Shown here one piece after another: positions 34,801 through 43,675 of a stretch of 64,000 nucleotides of DNA; within the stretch, counting starts at the first letter, position 1, and each line of letters begins with the position of its first letter. Below the pieces are notes generated by a model. That model worked only from the letters and a program-made list of their open reading frames with translations. It ran no database searches and had not been told where the DNA came from. Origin of the DNA: Amnibacterium sp. CER49 (GTDB taxonomy: Bacteria > Actinomycetota > Actinomycetes > Actinomycetales > Microbacteriaceae); assembly GCF_029846255.1 (NCBI RefSeq), contig NZ_JARVWQ010000002.1:558001-622000 (forward strand). Reading direction: 5' to 3'. The position numbers and the translations under genes are program-made.

Positions 34801-36519
34801 ATGGAGTCCTCGCTGCGGAGCGCGCAGTGGTACGCGGGCGACGACCGCAACGCCTACATCCACCGGGCGTGGATGCGCCGCGGCGTGCCGGACAGCGCCT
34901 TCGAGGGCCGCCCGCAGATCGCGATCGCGAACACCGCGTCCGACCTCACGCCCTGCAACGCGCACCTCGACGAGGTGTCCCGGTCGGTGCAGAACGGCGT
35001 CTACGAGGCCGGCGGCATCCCGCTGGACCTGCCCGTGGTGTCGCTCGGTGAGACGAACGTGCGGCCGACCGCGATGCTCTGGCGGAACATGGCGGCGATG
35101 GCGACCGAGGAGATGCTCCGCGCCAACCCGATCGACGGCGTCGTGCTGCTCGGCGGCTGCGACAAGACCATCCCCTCGCTGCTCATGGCCGCCGCCTCGG
35201 TCGACCTGCCTGCGGTGGTGGTGCCGGGCGGTCCGATGGCCACCGGCACCTTCCGCGGCGAGCCCCTCGGCTGCGGCACCGACGTGTGGCGCCTCAGCGA
35301 GGAGGTGCGCGCCGGCACGCTCAGCCAGAAGGCGTTCCTCGAGTCGGAGCAGGCGACGATCCGGTCCCGCGGCCACTGCAACACGATGGGCACCGCCTCC
35401 ACCATGGCGCTCGTCGCCGAGGCGCTCGGCACGACGATCCCCGGCCTCGCGGGCACGCCGGCGATCGACAGCCGGCTGCTGAAGGCCGCGCACGAGAGCG
35501 GCCGACTGGTGGTGCGCCTCGTGGCGGAGGGTCGCACCCCGTCGAGCCTGCTCACGAAGGGCAGCTTCCACAACGCGATCGTCGCGCTCTCGGCGATCGG
35601 CGGCTCGACCAACGCGGTCGTGCACCTGCTCGCCATCGCGGGCCGGGCCGGCATCGAGCTGACGCTCGACGACTTCGACCGCATCGGCGCCGAGGTGCCG
35701 CTGCTCGTCAACCTCCGTCCGGCCGGGCAGTACCTGATGGACGACCTGCAGCGCGCCGGCGGCTTCCTCGCCGTGCTCCGCGAGGTGCGCGACCTGCTCG
35801 ACCCGGAGGCGCTCACCGTCACCGGGCGCCCCCTCGTCGACCACCTCGACGAGGCGCGCATCTGGGACCCGCAGGTGATCACGCCGCGCAGCGACCCGCT
35901 GCAGCCGAACGCCGGCATCACGGTGCTCCGCGGCAGCCTCGCGCCGGCCGGCGCGATCATCAAGCCGGCCGCGGCGTCGCCGCGCCTCCTGCAGCACCGC
36001 GGGCGCGCGGTGGTCTTCGACTCGATCGAGGACTTCTCCGCCCGCATCGACGACCCCGACCTCGACATCGACGCCGACAGCGTGATGGTGCTGCGGGGCT
36101 GCGGGCCGAAGGGCTACCCCGGCATGCCGGAGGTCTCGAACATGCCGCTGCCGAAGAAGCTGCTCGAGCAGGGCGTCCGCGACATGGTCCGCGTGTGCGA
36201 CGGCCGGATGAGCGGCACCGCGTACGGCACCGTCGTGCTCCACGTCGCGCCGGAAGCCGCGGCGGGCGGCCCCCTCGCCCTCGTGCGCACCGGCGACTGG
36301 ATCGTGCTCGACGTCCGCGCCCGCCGCATCGACCTCGACGTGCCCGCCGACGAGCTCGCCCGCCGACTGCCGACCGAGGCGACGGTGCGCGGGTTCGCGG
36401 CTCCGCGCCGCGGCTGGGAGCGGCTCTACGTCGACCACGTGCAGGGCGCCGAGACCGGCGCCGACCTCGACTTCCTCGTCGGATCGAGCGGCCCGCGGGT
36501 CAGCCGCGAATCGCACTGA
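34801..36519 (+). CDS. IlvD/Edd-family dehydratase (sugar-acid dehydratase-like)
   Basis: A 572-residue Fe-S dehydratase. The three cluster Cys are in TPCNAHLDEV, LGGCDKTIPS and RGHCNTMGTAST; the C-terminal RMSGTAYGTVVLHVAPEAA is the family signature. Length and the QWYAGDDRNAYIHRAWMRRG start resemble L-arabinonate/D-xylonate-type dehydratases more than dihydroxy-acid dehydratase. GGAGGCGGGAGC precedes the ATG at 34801. Divergent from the two dehydrogenases, so a non-phosphorylative pentose or deoxyhexose route is likely (inference). Convergent with dinB, 9 bp apart. Confidence 0.9.
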   Translation: MESSLRSAQWYAGDDRNAYIHRAWMRRGVPDSAFEGRPQIAIANTASDLTPCNAHLDEVSRSVQNGVYEAGGIPLDLPVVSLGETNVRPTAMLWRNMAAMATEEMLRANPIDGVVLLGGCDKTIPSLLMAAASVDLPAVVVPGGPMATGTFRGEPLGCGTDVWRLSEEVRAGTLSQKAFLESEQATIRSRGHCNTMGTASTMALVAEALGTTIPGLAGTPAIDSRLLKAAHESGRLVVRLVAEGRTPSSLLTKGSFHNAIVALSAIGGSTNAVVHLLAIAGRAGIELTLDDFDRIGAEVPLLVNLRPAGQYLMDDLQRAGGFLAVLREVRDLLDPEALTVTGRPLVDHLDEARIWDPQVITPRSDPLQPNAGITVLRGSLAPAGAIIKPAAASPRLLQHRGRAVVFDSIEDFSARIDDPDLDIDADSVMVLRGCGPKGYPGMPEVSNMPLPKKLLEQGVRDMVRVCDGRMSGTAYGTVVLHVAPEAAAGGPLALVRTGDWIVLDVRARRIDLDVPADELARRLPTEATVRGFAAPRRGWERLYVDHVQGAETGADLDFLVGSSGPRVSRESH

Positions 36520-36528
36520 GCCGCGCCG

Positions 36529-37605
36529 TCACCACCCGCTGCGGGTCGGGGTGTGGCCCTTGCGCGCGTCGTCGGGCATCGCCATCTCGGCACGGATCCC
36601 GAGGAGGCGGACGGGACGGCCCGGCTCGATCCGCGCGACGAGGCGCAGCGCCTCCTCCGTCACCGCGACGCGGTCCGAGGTCGCAGCGATCCGCCGCGTG
36701 AAGGTCTTGTCGCTGAACGGCGCGTAGCGCACCTTCACCCCGAGGCCGACGACCGGCCGGCCTTCGGCGGCCACGTCGTCGAGCACCTGGTCGAGCATGC
36801 CGCGCGCCGCCCGCTCGAGGTCCGCCGTCTCGACGAGGTCGCGCTGGAAGGTGGTCTCCCTGCTGTGGTTCCGCGCGACGAAGGGGGTGTCGTCGACGCT
36901 CGACGCTCCTTCGCCGCGGGCGAGCTCCGCGTACCAGGGCCCCATGCGCGGGCCGAACTCCGTCGCGAGCGCGTCGAGGTCCGCCGACGCGAGCTCGGCC
37001 ACGGTCCCGATGCCGAGCTTCGCGAGCCTCGCGGACACCTTCGACCCGATGCCCCAGAGCTCGAGCACCGGCCGCGCCCCCATGACGGTGCCCCAGTCGT
37101 CGCGCGTGAGGCGGAACACGCCGCGCGGCTTGCCGAAGCCGGTGGCGACCTTCGCCCGCACGAGCGTGTCGCCGATGCCGACGCTGCAGTGCAGCCGCGT
37201 CCGCGCGAGCACCGCGGCCTGGATCGCGCGGGCGACGGCCTCGGGATCGTCCGTCGTCACGCCGACGAACGCCTCGTCCCAGCCGAGCACCTGCACGGTC
37301 GCTCCCGGCTGCGCCCGCAGCACCGCCATCACCTCCGCGGAGACCGCCTCGTACGCCTCGCGATCGACCGGCAGGAACACCGCGTCCGGGATCCTGCGAG
37401 CCGCGACCTTCAGCGGCATGCCGGACCCGACGCCCTTCTGCCGCGCCTCGTAGGACGCGGTCGACACCACGGCCCGCTCGGTCGGGTCGCCCCGGCCGCC
37501 GACGATCACCGGCAGCCCTGCCAGCTCGGGGTGGCGCAGCACCTCGACCGCGGCGACGAACTGGTCGAGGTCGACGTGCAGCACCCAGTCGCGGACCTCG
37601 TCCAT
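36529..37605 (-). CDS. dinB: DNA polymerase IV (Y-family, translesion)
   Basis: A 358-residue Y-family polymerase. Catalytic acidic residues lie in HVDLDQF at the start and GWDEAFVG (the SxDE-like motif, ~105). The SYEARQKGVGSGMPL nucleotide loop, the thumb helix-hairpin-helix ELWGIGSKVSARLAKLGI and the little-finger domain follow. The ATG at 37605 starts the conserved domain; longer ORF sequence is not conserved in character. CACACT stands 6 nt upstream, so it may be leaderless. No clear LexA site is seen. It lacks a C-terminal beta-clamp tail that I can recognise. Confidence 0.92.
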   Translation of the reverse strand: MDEVRDWVLHVDLDQFVAAVEVLRHPELAGLPVIVGGRGDPTERAVVSTASYEARQKGVGSGMPLKVAARRIPDAVFLPVDREAYEAVSAEVMAVLRAQPGATVQVLGWDEAFVGVTTDDPEAVARAIQAAVLARTRLHCSVGIGDTLVRAKVATGFGKPRGVFRLTRDDWGTVMGARPVLELWGIGSKVSARLAKLGIGTVAELASADLDALATEFGPRMGPWYAELARGEGASSVDDTPFVARNHSRETTFQRDLVETADLERAARGMLDQVLDDVAAEGRPVVGLGVKVRYAPFSDKTFTRRIAATSDRVAVTEEALRLVARIEPGRPVRLLGIRAEMAMPDDARKGHTPTRSGW

Positions 37606-37723
37606 GGCACGAGTGTGCTCGTTCTCCGGTCGCCGCGCCTCCGTTCGGCCCGTCGGCTCCCCCGCCGTAGGCTCGAGAGGCACGCGCTCCCCGGTGCGGA
37701 GCCGAGCGCCGAGGAGGACGCGG

Positions 37724-38692
37724 ATGCAGCTGCCGAGCACCGAGCGCGCCGAGCGCGACCACGCGGTCCTCCGCTTCCTCGCCCCTCGCGACGAGGCGGG
37801 CATCGACGGCACGACCGTCGCCGCCGGGCACGTGCTCGAGTGGATCGACCGGGCCGGCTTCGCCTGCGCCGCCGGGTGGAGCGGCTCCATCTGCGCCACC
37901 GCCTACGTGGGCAACGTGCACTTCCGCCGTCCGATCCCGGTGGGCAGCGTCGTCGAGACCGGCGCCCGGATCATCGCGACGGGGCGGACCAGCATGCAGG
38001 TGCTCGTCACGGTCGACGTCGCCGACCCGCGCGGCGGGGAGCCGGTGCGGGCGACCTCCTGCCTGCTCGTCTACGTCGCGATCGACGACGACGGCGACCC
38101 CCGCCCGGTGCCGGCCTGGTCGCCGTCGAGCCTCGCCGAGCTCGACCTCACCGACCGCGCGGAGCAGCGGGTGCGCGGCCGCGCTCGCATCCGCAGCGCC
38201 ATGGCGGCGGAGCGGTACACCGGCGAGGGCACGGCGCCGCGGCTGCTGCTGCGCTTCCTCACCGCGCCGGGCGACGGGAACGGCGAGGGCATGGTGCAGG
38301 GCGGCACGGTGATGCGCTGGATCGACGAGGCCGCGCAGGCGTGCGCGGCCTCATGGACGAAGCGGCGCACGGTCGGCGTCTACGCGGGCGGCATCCAGTT
38401 CGACCGTCCGATCCCCGTCGGCTCGCTCGTCGAGGTCGAGTCACGGGTGATCCACACGAGCGAGCACAGCGTGCACGTCGCGTCCCACGTCCGGGCGGCC
38501 GACCCGATGATCGGCGAGTACGCGCGGATCGGCGGGTGCATCAGCGTCTTCGTCGTGCCGGGCGACGACGGCCGCGCCGAGCCGGTGGAGCCGCTCCCCC
38601 TCGTCACGGACGAGGACGTGCGGCTCGACCGGCACGCCCGCGACCTGATCGCGATGCGCGCCGAGCTCGACGCGATCGGCGAGTCGGACTGA
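37724..38692 (+). CDS. Double-hotdog acyl-CoA thioesterase
   Basis: A 322-residue protein with two tandem hotdog domains (YciA/ACOT type). Each repeat has the diagnostic G-x-x-L/M-x-W-I-D pattern: AAGHVLEWIDRAGFACA (~35) and QGGTVMRWIDEAAQACA (~185), followed by VHFRRPIPVGSVV and IQFDRPIPVGSLV. GAGGAGGACGCGG precedes the ATG at 37724. Cytosolic; probably hydrolyses fatty acyl-CoAs. Divergent from dinB. Confidence 0.9.
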   Translation: MQLPSTERAERDHAVLRFLAPRDEAGIDGTTVAAGHVLEWIDRAGFACAAGWSGSICATAYVGNVHFRRPIPVGSVVETGARIIATGRTSMQVLVTVDVADPRGGEPVRATSCLLVYVAIDDDGDPRPVPAWSPSSLAELDLTDRAEQRVRGRARIRSAMAAERYTGEGTAPRLLLRFLTAPGDGNGEGMVQGGTVMRWIDEAAQACAASWTKRRTVGVYAGGIQFDRPIPVGSLVEVESRVIHTSEHSVHVASHVRAADPMIGEYARIGGCISVFVVPGDDGRAEPVEPLPLVTDEDVRLDRHARDLIAMRAELDAIGESD

Positions 38693-38696
38693 ATCG

Positions 38697-38726
38697 GCGC
38701 GTCCCCGGACTCGGATCCGGGCGCGC
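38697..38726 (+). terminator. Hairpin terminator after the thioesterase gene
   Basis: GCGCG and CCCGGA pair with TCCGGG and CGCGC (11 bp, 2-nt bulge, 6-nt loop), starting 5 nt after the stop. Confidence 0.75.
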
Positions 38727-38839
38727 TCGTGCACGGTGCGGATCGGTGGGGGCCGGATGCCGGGCGCCGGCGGGAGCGTGTGAGGACCGAAGATCCCCCG
38801 AGGCCCGCTCGGCACCTCCGCGCCCCGCTGCTGATCCAG

Positions 38840-38858
38840 GAGGCGGGGACCCCGCCTC
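38840..38858 (-). terminator. Short hairpin at the end of the class V aminotransferase gene
   Basis: GAGGCGGGG-A-CCCCGCCTC is a perfect short palindrome overlapping the stop codon at 38857. It could act as terminator or mRNA 3' stabiliser. Confidence 0.45.
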
Positions 38859-40101
38859 AGCGCGCCGCGCCGGCCGGGCCGCCGTCGCCGTCGAGGTGGT
38901 CGCCGATGGCCGCGAGCAGGCGGTCCGCGTCGGCAGCCGAGCTGTACGGCGCGAGACCGATCCGGAGCGCACCCGCGTCGCCGAGGCCGAGGTGGCGCGA
39001 CGCGTCCCGGGCGTAGAAGTGCCCGCTCGGGGCGTTGATGTCGCGCTGCGCGAGGAACTCGGACAGCGCGTGCTCCCGCCGGTCGTCCAGCGAGACGAAC
39101 AGCGTCGGCGAGCGACGGGCGGCGCGGGAGTGCAGCGTGAGGCGCGGGAAGTTCTGCAGGCCCTCCTCGATGCGCTGCCGGAGGGCGGTCTCGTGGCGGT
39201 CGAAGGCCTCGACCGACGTGGCGAGCCGATCCCGGCGGGTGCCGTCCCCGGGGACCGCTGCGGCGAGGAAGTCGACGGCGGCGGTCGCACCGGCCATGAG
39301 CTCGTAGGGCAGCGTGCCGAGCTCGAACCGCTCGGGGACGACGTCGGCCGACGTGGCGAGCCTGTCCGGCACGAGGTCCTCGAGCAGGTCGCGCCGTGCG
39401 GTCAGGACGCCGCAGTGGGGTCCCATGAACTTGTAGGGCGAGCAGGTGAACAGGTCGGCACCGAGTGCGGGGACGTCGACGAGCGCGTGCGCGGCGTAGT
39501 GCACACCGTCGACGAACACCAGGGCTCCCACCCGGTGCGCGGCGTCGGCGATGTCGCGGACGTCGGGCATGGTGCCGATCAGGTTCGAGGCCGCGGTGAC
39601 GGCGACGAGGCGGGTGCGGTCGCTCAGCTGCTCGACGACCGCGCCCACCGGCAGCTCGCCGGTCGCGGGGTCGAAGTCGGCCGTCCGCACGGTCGCGCCG
39701 GCGCGCTCCGCCGCGATCACCCACGGCTCGACGTTCGCGTTGTGGTCGAGGCGGGTGACGACGACCTCGTCACCGGGGCGCCAGGTGCGCGCCAGCGCCC
39801 GCGAGAAGTCGAAGGTCAGGGCGGTGCTGCTGCGGCCGAAGACGACCGTGTCGGCCTGGACGTGGAGGAAGTCGCCGAACGCGGCCCGGCACGCCTCGAC
39901 GATGTCGTCCGCGTTCCGGGCTGCCGCCGTGAGGGCGCCCCGGTTGGCGAGCGGGGCGATCAGGGCGTCGCGGATGGCGTCGGCCACGGGGATCGGCGTC
40001 TGGGTCCCACCGGGGCTGTCGAAGTAGGCGGTGCCGCCCTGCAGCGAGGGGAAGGCCGCGCGGAGCCGGTCGAGATCCAGATCCTGAGGAATCGTGAGCA
40101 T
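38857..40101 (-). CDS. Class V aminotransferase / cysteine desulfurase-like protein
   Basis: A 414-residue PLP enzyme of the cysteine-desulfurase-like group. The PLP Lys is in CSPYKFMGPHCGVL (~220), the cofactor Asp/His in VFVDGVHYAAH, and the N-terminal TAYFDSPGGTQTP is the family start. GGGAGAAGCG precedes the ATG at 40101. It stands apart from Fe-S assembly genes, so desulfurase function for clusters is unlikely; the amino acid substrate is unknown. Divergent from the ATP-grasp operon. Confidence 0.88.
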   Translation of the reverse strand: MLTIPQDLDLDRLRAAFPSLQGGTAYFDSPGGTQTPIPVADAIRDALIAPLANRGALTAAARNADDIVEACRAAFGDFLHVQADTVVFGRSSTALTFDFSRALARTWRPGDEVVVTRLDHNANVEPWVIAAERAGATVRTADFDPATGELPVGAVVEQLSDRTRLVAVTAASNLIGTMPDVRDIADAAHRVGALVFVDGVHYAAHALVDVPALGADLFTCSPYKFMGPHCGVLTARRDLLEDLVPDRLATSADVVPERFELGTLPYELMAGATAAVDFLAAAVPGDGTRRDRLATSVEAFDRHETALRQRIEEGLQNFPRLTLHSRAARRSPTLFVSLDDRREHALSEFLAQRDINAPSGHFYARDASRHLGLGDAGALRIGLAPYSSAADADRLLAAIGDHLDGDGGPAGAAR

Positions 40102-40205
40102 CGCTTCTCCCTGCGCGGTGTCGGTGCTCGTCAAGCATGGCCGATGCCGGTCGAGGCATCGATGGCCGTCGGCACGCGGTAACACCGGCGCAACACGCGC
40201 CTCGC

Positions 40206-40211
40206 TACGCT
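40206..40211 (+). promoter_or_regulatory. Leaderless-type -10 (TACGCT) for the ATP-grasp operon
   Basis: TACGCT ends 6 nt before the ATG at 40218, and no Shine-Dalgarno sequence is present. No clear -35 hexamer is seen. Confidence 0.45.
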
Positions 40212-40217
40212 CCCGAC

Positions 40218-41849
40218 ATGGGAGACCTGTTCGACGGCTACGCCCCGTCGGAGGCTCCTGCGCTCGCCTTCGACGAGATGTTCGCCGCGCCTCCCGGGGC
40301 TCGAGGCGCCGCCCCGGTGGCACGGAAGGCCTACCGGGAGGTCGCCGCTGCGCTCCAGGGGATGACGCAGGCCGACCTGCGCCGGCGCACCGAGGCGCTG
40401 GCCGACTCCTACCTCGCGCAGGGCGTCACGTTCGACTTCGCGGGCGAGGAGCGGCCGTTCCCGCTCGATGCCGTGCCGCGGGTGATCGACGCCGAGGAGT
40501 GGACCCGCGTCGAGGCCGGCGTGCGGCAGCGGGTGCTCGCCCTCGAGGCGTTCCTCGCGGACGCCTACGGGGCGCAGGCGGCGGTGCGCGACGGCGTGAT
40601 CCCCTCCACCCTGATCACCTCGTCCGCCCACTTCCACCGGCAGGCCGCCGGCGTGCTCCCCGCGAACGGCGCGCGCATCCAGGTGTCGGGGGTCGACCTG
40701 ATCCGCGACGAGCAGGGCGCCTGGCGCGTGCTCGAGGACAACATCCGCGTGCCGAGCGGCGTCAGCTACGTCATCTCCAACCGGCGGGTCATCTCGCAGA
40801 CGCTGCCCGAGCTGTTCGCCGCGATGCGGATCCGGCCGGTCGAGGACTACCCGAACCGGCTGCTGAAGGCCCTGCGCGCGGCGGCCCCGCCGGGGGCGGT
40901 CGACCCGACCGTCGTGCTGCTCACGCCCGGCGTCTACAACTCGGCCTACTTCGAGCACACGCTGCTGGCCCGCCTGATGGGCGTCGAGCTCGTCGAGGGA
41001 CGCGACCTCTTCTGCTCCGGCGGCCGCGTGTGGATGCGGACGACGGACGGACCCACCCGCGTCGACGTGATCTACCGGCGGGTGGACGACGAGTTCCTCG
41101 ACCCGCTGCAGTTCCGCGCCGACTCGACGCTCGGCAGCCCCGGGATCATGCTCGCCGCGCGCCTCGGCAACGTCACGATCGCGAACGCGGTCGGCAACGG
41201 GATCGCCGACGACAAGCTCGTCTACACCTACCTGCCGGACCTCATCCGCTACTACCTCGCGGAGGAGCCGGTGCTCCCGAACGTCGACACCTGGCGGCTC
41301 GAGGAGCCGGGGGCGCTCGCCGAGGTGCTCGACCGCCTGCCCGAGCTGGTGGTGAAGCCGGTCGACGCCTCCGGCGGGAAGGGCCTCGTGATCGGGCCGG
41401 CCGCGTCGCGGCAGGAGCTCGACCGGCTGCGCACGCGGCTCGTCGACGACCCGCGCGGGTGGATCGCGCAGCCCGTCGTGCAGCTGTCCACGATCCCGAC
41501 CCTCGTCGACGAGGGGGTCCGTGCGCGGCACGCCGACCTCCGGCCGTTCGCCGTCCACGACGGTCGTGACGTGTGGGTGCTCCCGGGCGGCCTGACGCGG
41601 GTGGCGCTGCCGGAGGGGCAGCTCGTCGTGAACTCGAGCCAGGGCGGCGGGTCGAAGGACACGTGGGTGCTCGACGGCACCGACCCGGACGACGCCCAGC
41701 CGCGCCGCGACGACGTCCCGGCCGCTCGCCGCGCGGCTCCCGCTTCGCGGGAGGCCCGGGAGCCGGAGCACGCGCCGCTCGACGGCCGGACCGTCGACGG
41801 CGAGCAGCACCGGCAGGTCCAGCAGCAGCAGCAGGGCCCGCGATGCTGA
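40218..41849 (+). CDS. Circularly permuted ATP-grasp type 2 protein
   Basis: A 543-residue protein of the CP_ATPgrasp_2 group. Hallmark segments: VSGVDLIRDEQGAWRVLEDN, VPSGVSYVISNR, LLTPGVYNSAYFEH, DVIYRRVDDEFLDPL, NAVGNGIADDKLVYTYLPD and ELVVKPVDASGGKG. The last ~45 residues are low-complexity and Gln-rich. It heads the conserved three-gene set ATP-grasp / alpha-E / transglutaminase, overlapping the alpha-E gene by 7 bp. In other bacteria this set is linked to peptide ligation or cleavage chemistry, but its product is not established. Confidence 0.9.
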   Translation: MGDLFDGYAPSEAPALAFDEMFAAPPGARGAAPVARKAYREVAAALQGMTQADLRRRTEALADSYLAQGVTFDFAGEERPFPLDAVPRVIDAEEWTRVEAGVRQRVLALEAFLADAYGAQAAVRDGVIPSTLITSSAHFHRQAAGVLPANGARIQVSGVDLIRDEQGAWRVLEDNIRVPSGVSYVISNRRVISQTLPELFAAMRIRPVEDYPNRLLKALRAAAPPGAVDPTVVLLTPGVYNSAYFEHTLLARLMGVELVEGRDLFCSGGRVWMRTTDGPTRVDVIYRRVDDEFLDPLQFRADSTLGSPGIMLAARLGNVTIANAVGNGIADDKLVYTYLPDLIRYYLAEEPVLPNVDTWRLEEPGALAEVLDRLPELVVKPVDASGGKGLVIGPAASRQELDRLRTRLVDDPRGWIAQPVVQLSTIPTLVDEGVRARHADLRPFAVHDGRDVWVLPGGLTRVALPEGQLVVNSSQGGGSKDTWVLDGTDPDDAQPRRDDVPAARRAAPASREAREPEHAPLDGRTVDGEQHRQVQQQQQGPRC

Positions 41850-42769
41850 GCCGGATCGCGGAGAGCCTGTTCTGGATCGGGCGCTACATCGAGCGCGGCG
41901 ACGGGACGGCTCGCATCCTCGACGTGCACCTGCAGCTGCTGCTCGAGGACCCGTGGGTCGAGGAGGACGAGGCCTGCCGGGCGCTCCTCGGTGTGATGGG
42001 CTCGGCGACGCCGGACCCGGCGCCCCTGACCCGCGGCGACGTCCTCCGCCTGCTGGCGACGGACACGACCCAGCCGGCGTCCATCGCCTACGCGCTCTCC
42101 GCCGCGCGCGAGAACGCGAGGCGCGCCCGCGAGATCGTCAGCACCGAGCTCTACGAGTGCCTGAACACCACCACCGCGCAGATGGCCCGCATCTCGGCGA
42201 CCCGGCGCCCCGCGGCGTACTTCGCCTGGGTCCGGGAGCGCACGGCGCTCGCGGTCGGGATCATCGAGAGCGCCGCCAGCCGTGACGAGGTGTGGCGCTT
42301 CTTCACCCTCGGCCGCAGCATCGAGCGCGCCGACATGACCGCGCGGCTGCTCGCCACCCACGCCCTCACCGGCCACAACGGCCCGAGCTGGACCACGATC
42401 CTCCGCTCGTGCGGCGGCTACGAGGCCTACCTGCGCACCTACCGCGGCATGCCCTCCCCGGAGACCGCCGCCGAGTTCCTCACCGTCGATCGCCTGTTCC
42501 CGCGGTCGATCCTGTTCGCGGTCCTCCGCGCCGAGTCGTGCCTGCGGCAGCTGGAGCCCCGCACCGAGCGCGCCGGCATCTCCGACCAGGCCCTCCGGGT
42601 GCTCGGCCAGATCCGCTCCGAGCTGGAGTTCCGGTCCCCCGCCGAGATCCTCGAGCAGCTCGGCGCGCACATGGACTCGGTGCAGGCGGCCACCTCCGCG
42701 GCGTCGGAGGCGATCCGGCGGCGCTACTTCCCCACCAACGACCTGCCGGTCTGGGTCGGCGAGTACTGA
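41843..42769 (+). CDS. Alpha-E domain protein
   Basis: A 308-residue all-helical protein. It starts LSRIAESLFWIGRYIERGDG and carries a second copy-like segment WRFFTLGRSIERADMTARLL, the two internal helical repeats with the conserved Arg/Glu pairs of the alpha-E family. The start overlaps the ATP-grasp stop. It always travels with the circularly permuted ATP-grasp protein and is presumed to be its partner. Ends 14 bp before the transglutaminase gene. Confidence 0.9.
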   Translation: MLSRIAESLFWIGRYIERGDGTARILDVHLQLLLEDPWVEEDEACRALLGVMGSATPDPAPLTRGDVLRLLATDTTQPASIAYALSAARENARRAREIVSTELYECLNTTTAQMARISATRRPAAYFAWVRERTALAVGIIESAASRDEVWRFFTLGRSIERADMTARLLATHALTGHNGPSWTTILRSCGGYEAYLRTYRGMPSPETAAEFLTVDRLFPRSILFAVLRAESCLRQLEPRTERAGISDQALRVLGQIRSELEFRSPAEILEQLGAHMDSVQAATSAASEAIRRRYFPTNDLPVWVGEY

Positions 42770-42783
42770 CGCGAGGGCCGTTC

Positions 42784-43629
42784 ATGACGCGACTGCACAT
42801 CCGGCACCTCACCGGGTACCGCTACGGCGGCGAGGTGACGGCCTCGTACAACGAGGCGCGGATGCTGCCGGCCACCGACGCGGAGCAGCTCGTCCTCGCC
42901 GCGCACCTCCAGATCGAGCCCGTCTCGTCGTCGCACGCCTACGTCGACTACTGGGGCACGCGGGTGAACTCCTTCGAGATCCTCACGCCGCACCGCGAGC
43001 TGTCCCTGACCGCGACGAGCACCGTCGAGATCAGGCGGCCGCGGCAGGAGGGGCACGACTGCGACTGGGAGCAGGTCCGCCGCGCCGCCGACGTCTCCGT
43101 CCCGGTCGTCGAGCAGCTGCAGCAGACGACGCTGACCGAGCCGCCCGTCGACGTGGCGGTGCTCGCGCACGAGGCGGCGGGCGATTCGGTCCCGTGCGTC
43201 GCGGCGCGCCTCGTGTGCGAGACGATCGGCGACCGCATGACCTACCTGCCCGGGGTCACCGGCGTCACCTCGACGGCCGCGGACGCCTGGCGGGAGGGCA
43301 GAGGGGTCTGCCAGGACATCACGCATCTCGCGCTCGGCGCGCTGCGCTCGGTCGGCCTGCCGAGCCGGTACGTCTCCGGGTACCTGCACCCAGACCCCGC
43401 CGCGCCCCTCGGCGTCCCCACCCGCGGGGAGTCGCACGCCTGGGTCGAGTGGTACTGCCACGGCGGCTGGCACGGGTACGACCCGACCAACGGCATCCCG
43501 GTCGGCGACCGGCACGTGCTGGTCGGTCGGGGGCGGGACTACGCGGACGTCGCACCGCTCCGCGGCGTCTACGCGGGACCGTTCGGCAGCGAGCTGTTCG
43601 TGGAGGTCGAGATCACCCGGGAGGGGTGA
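42784..43629 (+). CDS. Transglutaminase-like cysteine protease family protein
   Basis: A 281-residue protein with the bacterial N-terminal transglutaminase extension (TRLHIRHLTGYRYGGEV) and the catalytic triad Cys in GRGVCQDITHLAL, His in GESHAWVEWY and Asp in GYDPTNG. No signal peptide, so cytosolic. Third member of the conserved set; likely a peptide-bond or isopeptide hydrolase/transferase acting on the product of the ATP-grasp enzyme (inference from context). Convergent with metE, 46 bp apart. Confidence 0.92.
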   Translation: MTRLHIRHLTGYRYGGEVTASYNEARMLPATDAEQLVLAAHLQIEPVSSSHAYVDYWGTRVNSFEILTPHRELSLTATSTVEIRRPRQEGHDCDWEQVRRAADVSVPVVEQLQQTTLTEPPVDVAVLAHEAAGDSVPCVAARLVCETIGDRMTYLPGVTGVTSTAADAWREGRGVCQDITHLALGALRSVGLPSRYVSGYLHPDPAAPLGVPTRGESHAWVEWYCHGGWHGYDPTNGIPVGDRHVLVGRGRDYADVAPLRGVYAGPFGSELFVEVEITREG

Positions 43630-43675
43630 GCCCACCCGGGAGCCGCGCTCGCCGTCGTCTGCGCCCGCGACCCCG

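Noticed and set aside
37605-37640. Possible LexA box before dinB
   Set aside because: GAAC is present but no matching GTTC at the right spacing; only a short GCAC/GTGC repeat is seen.
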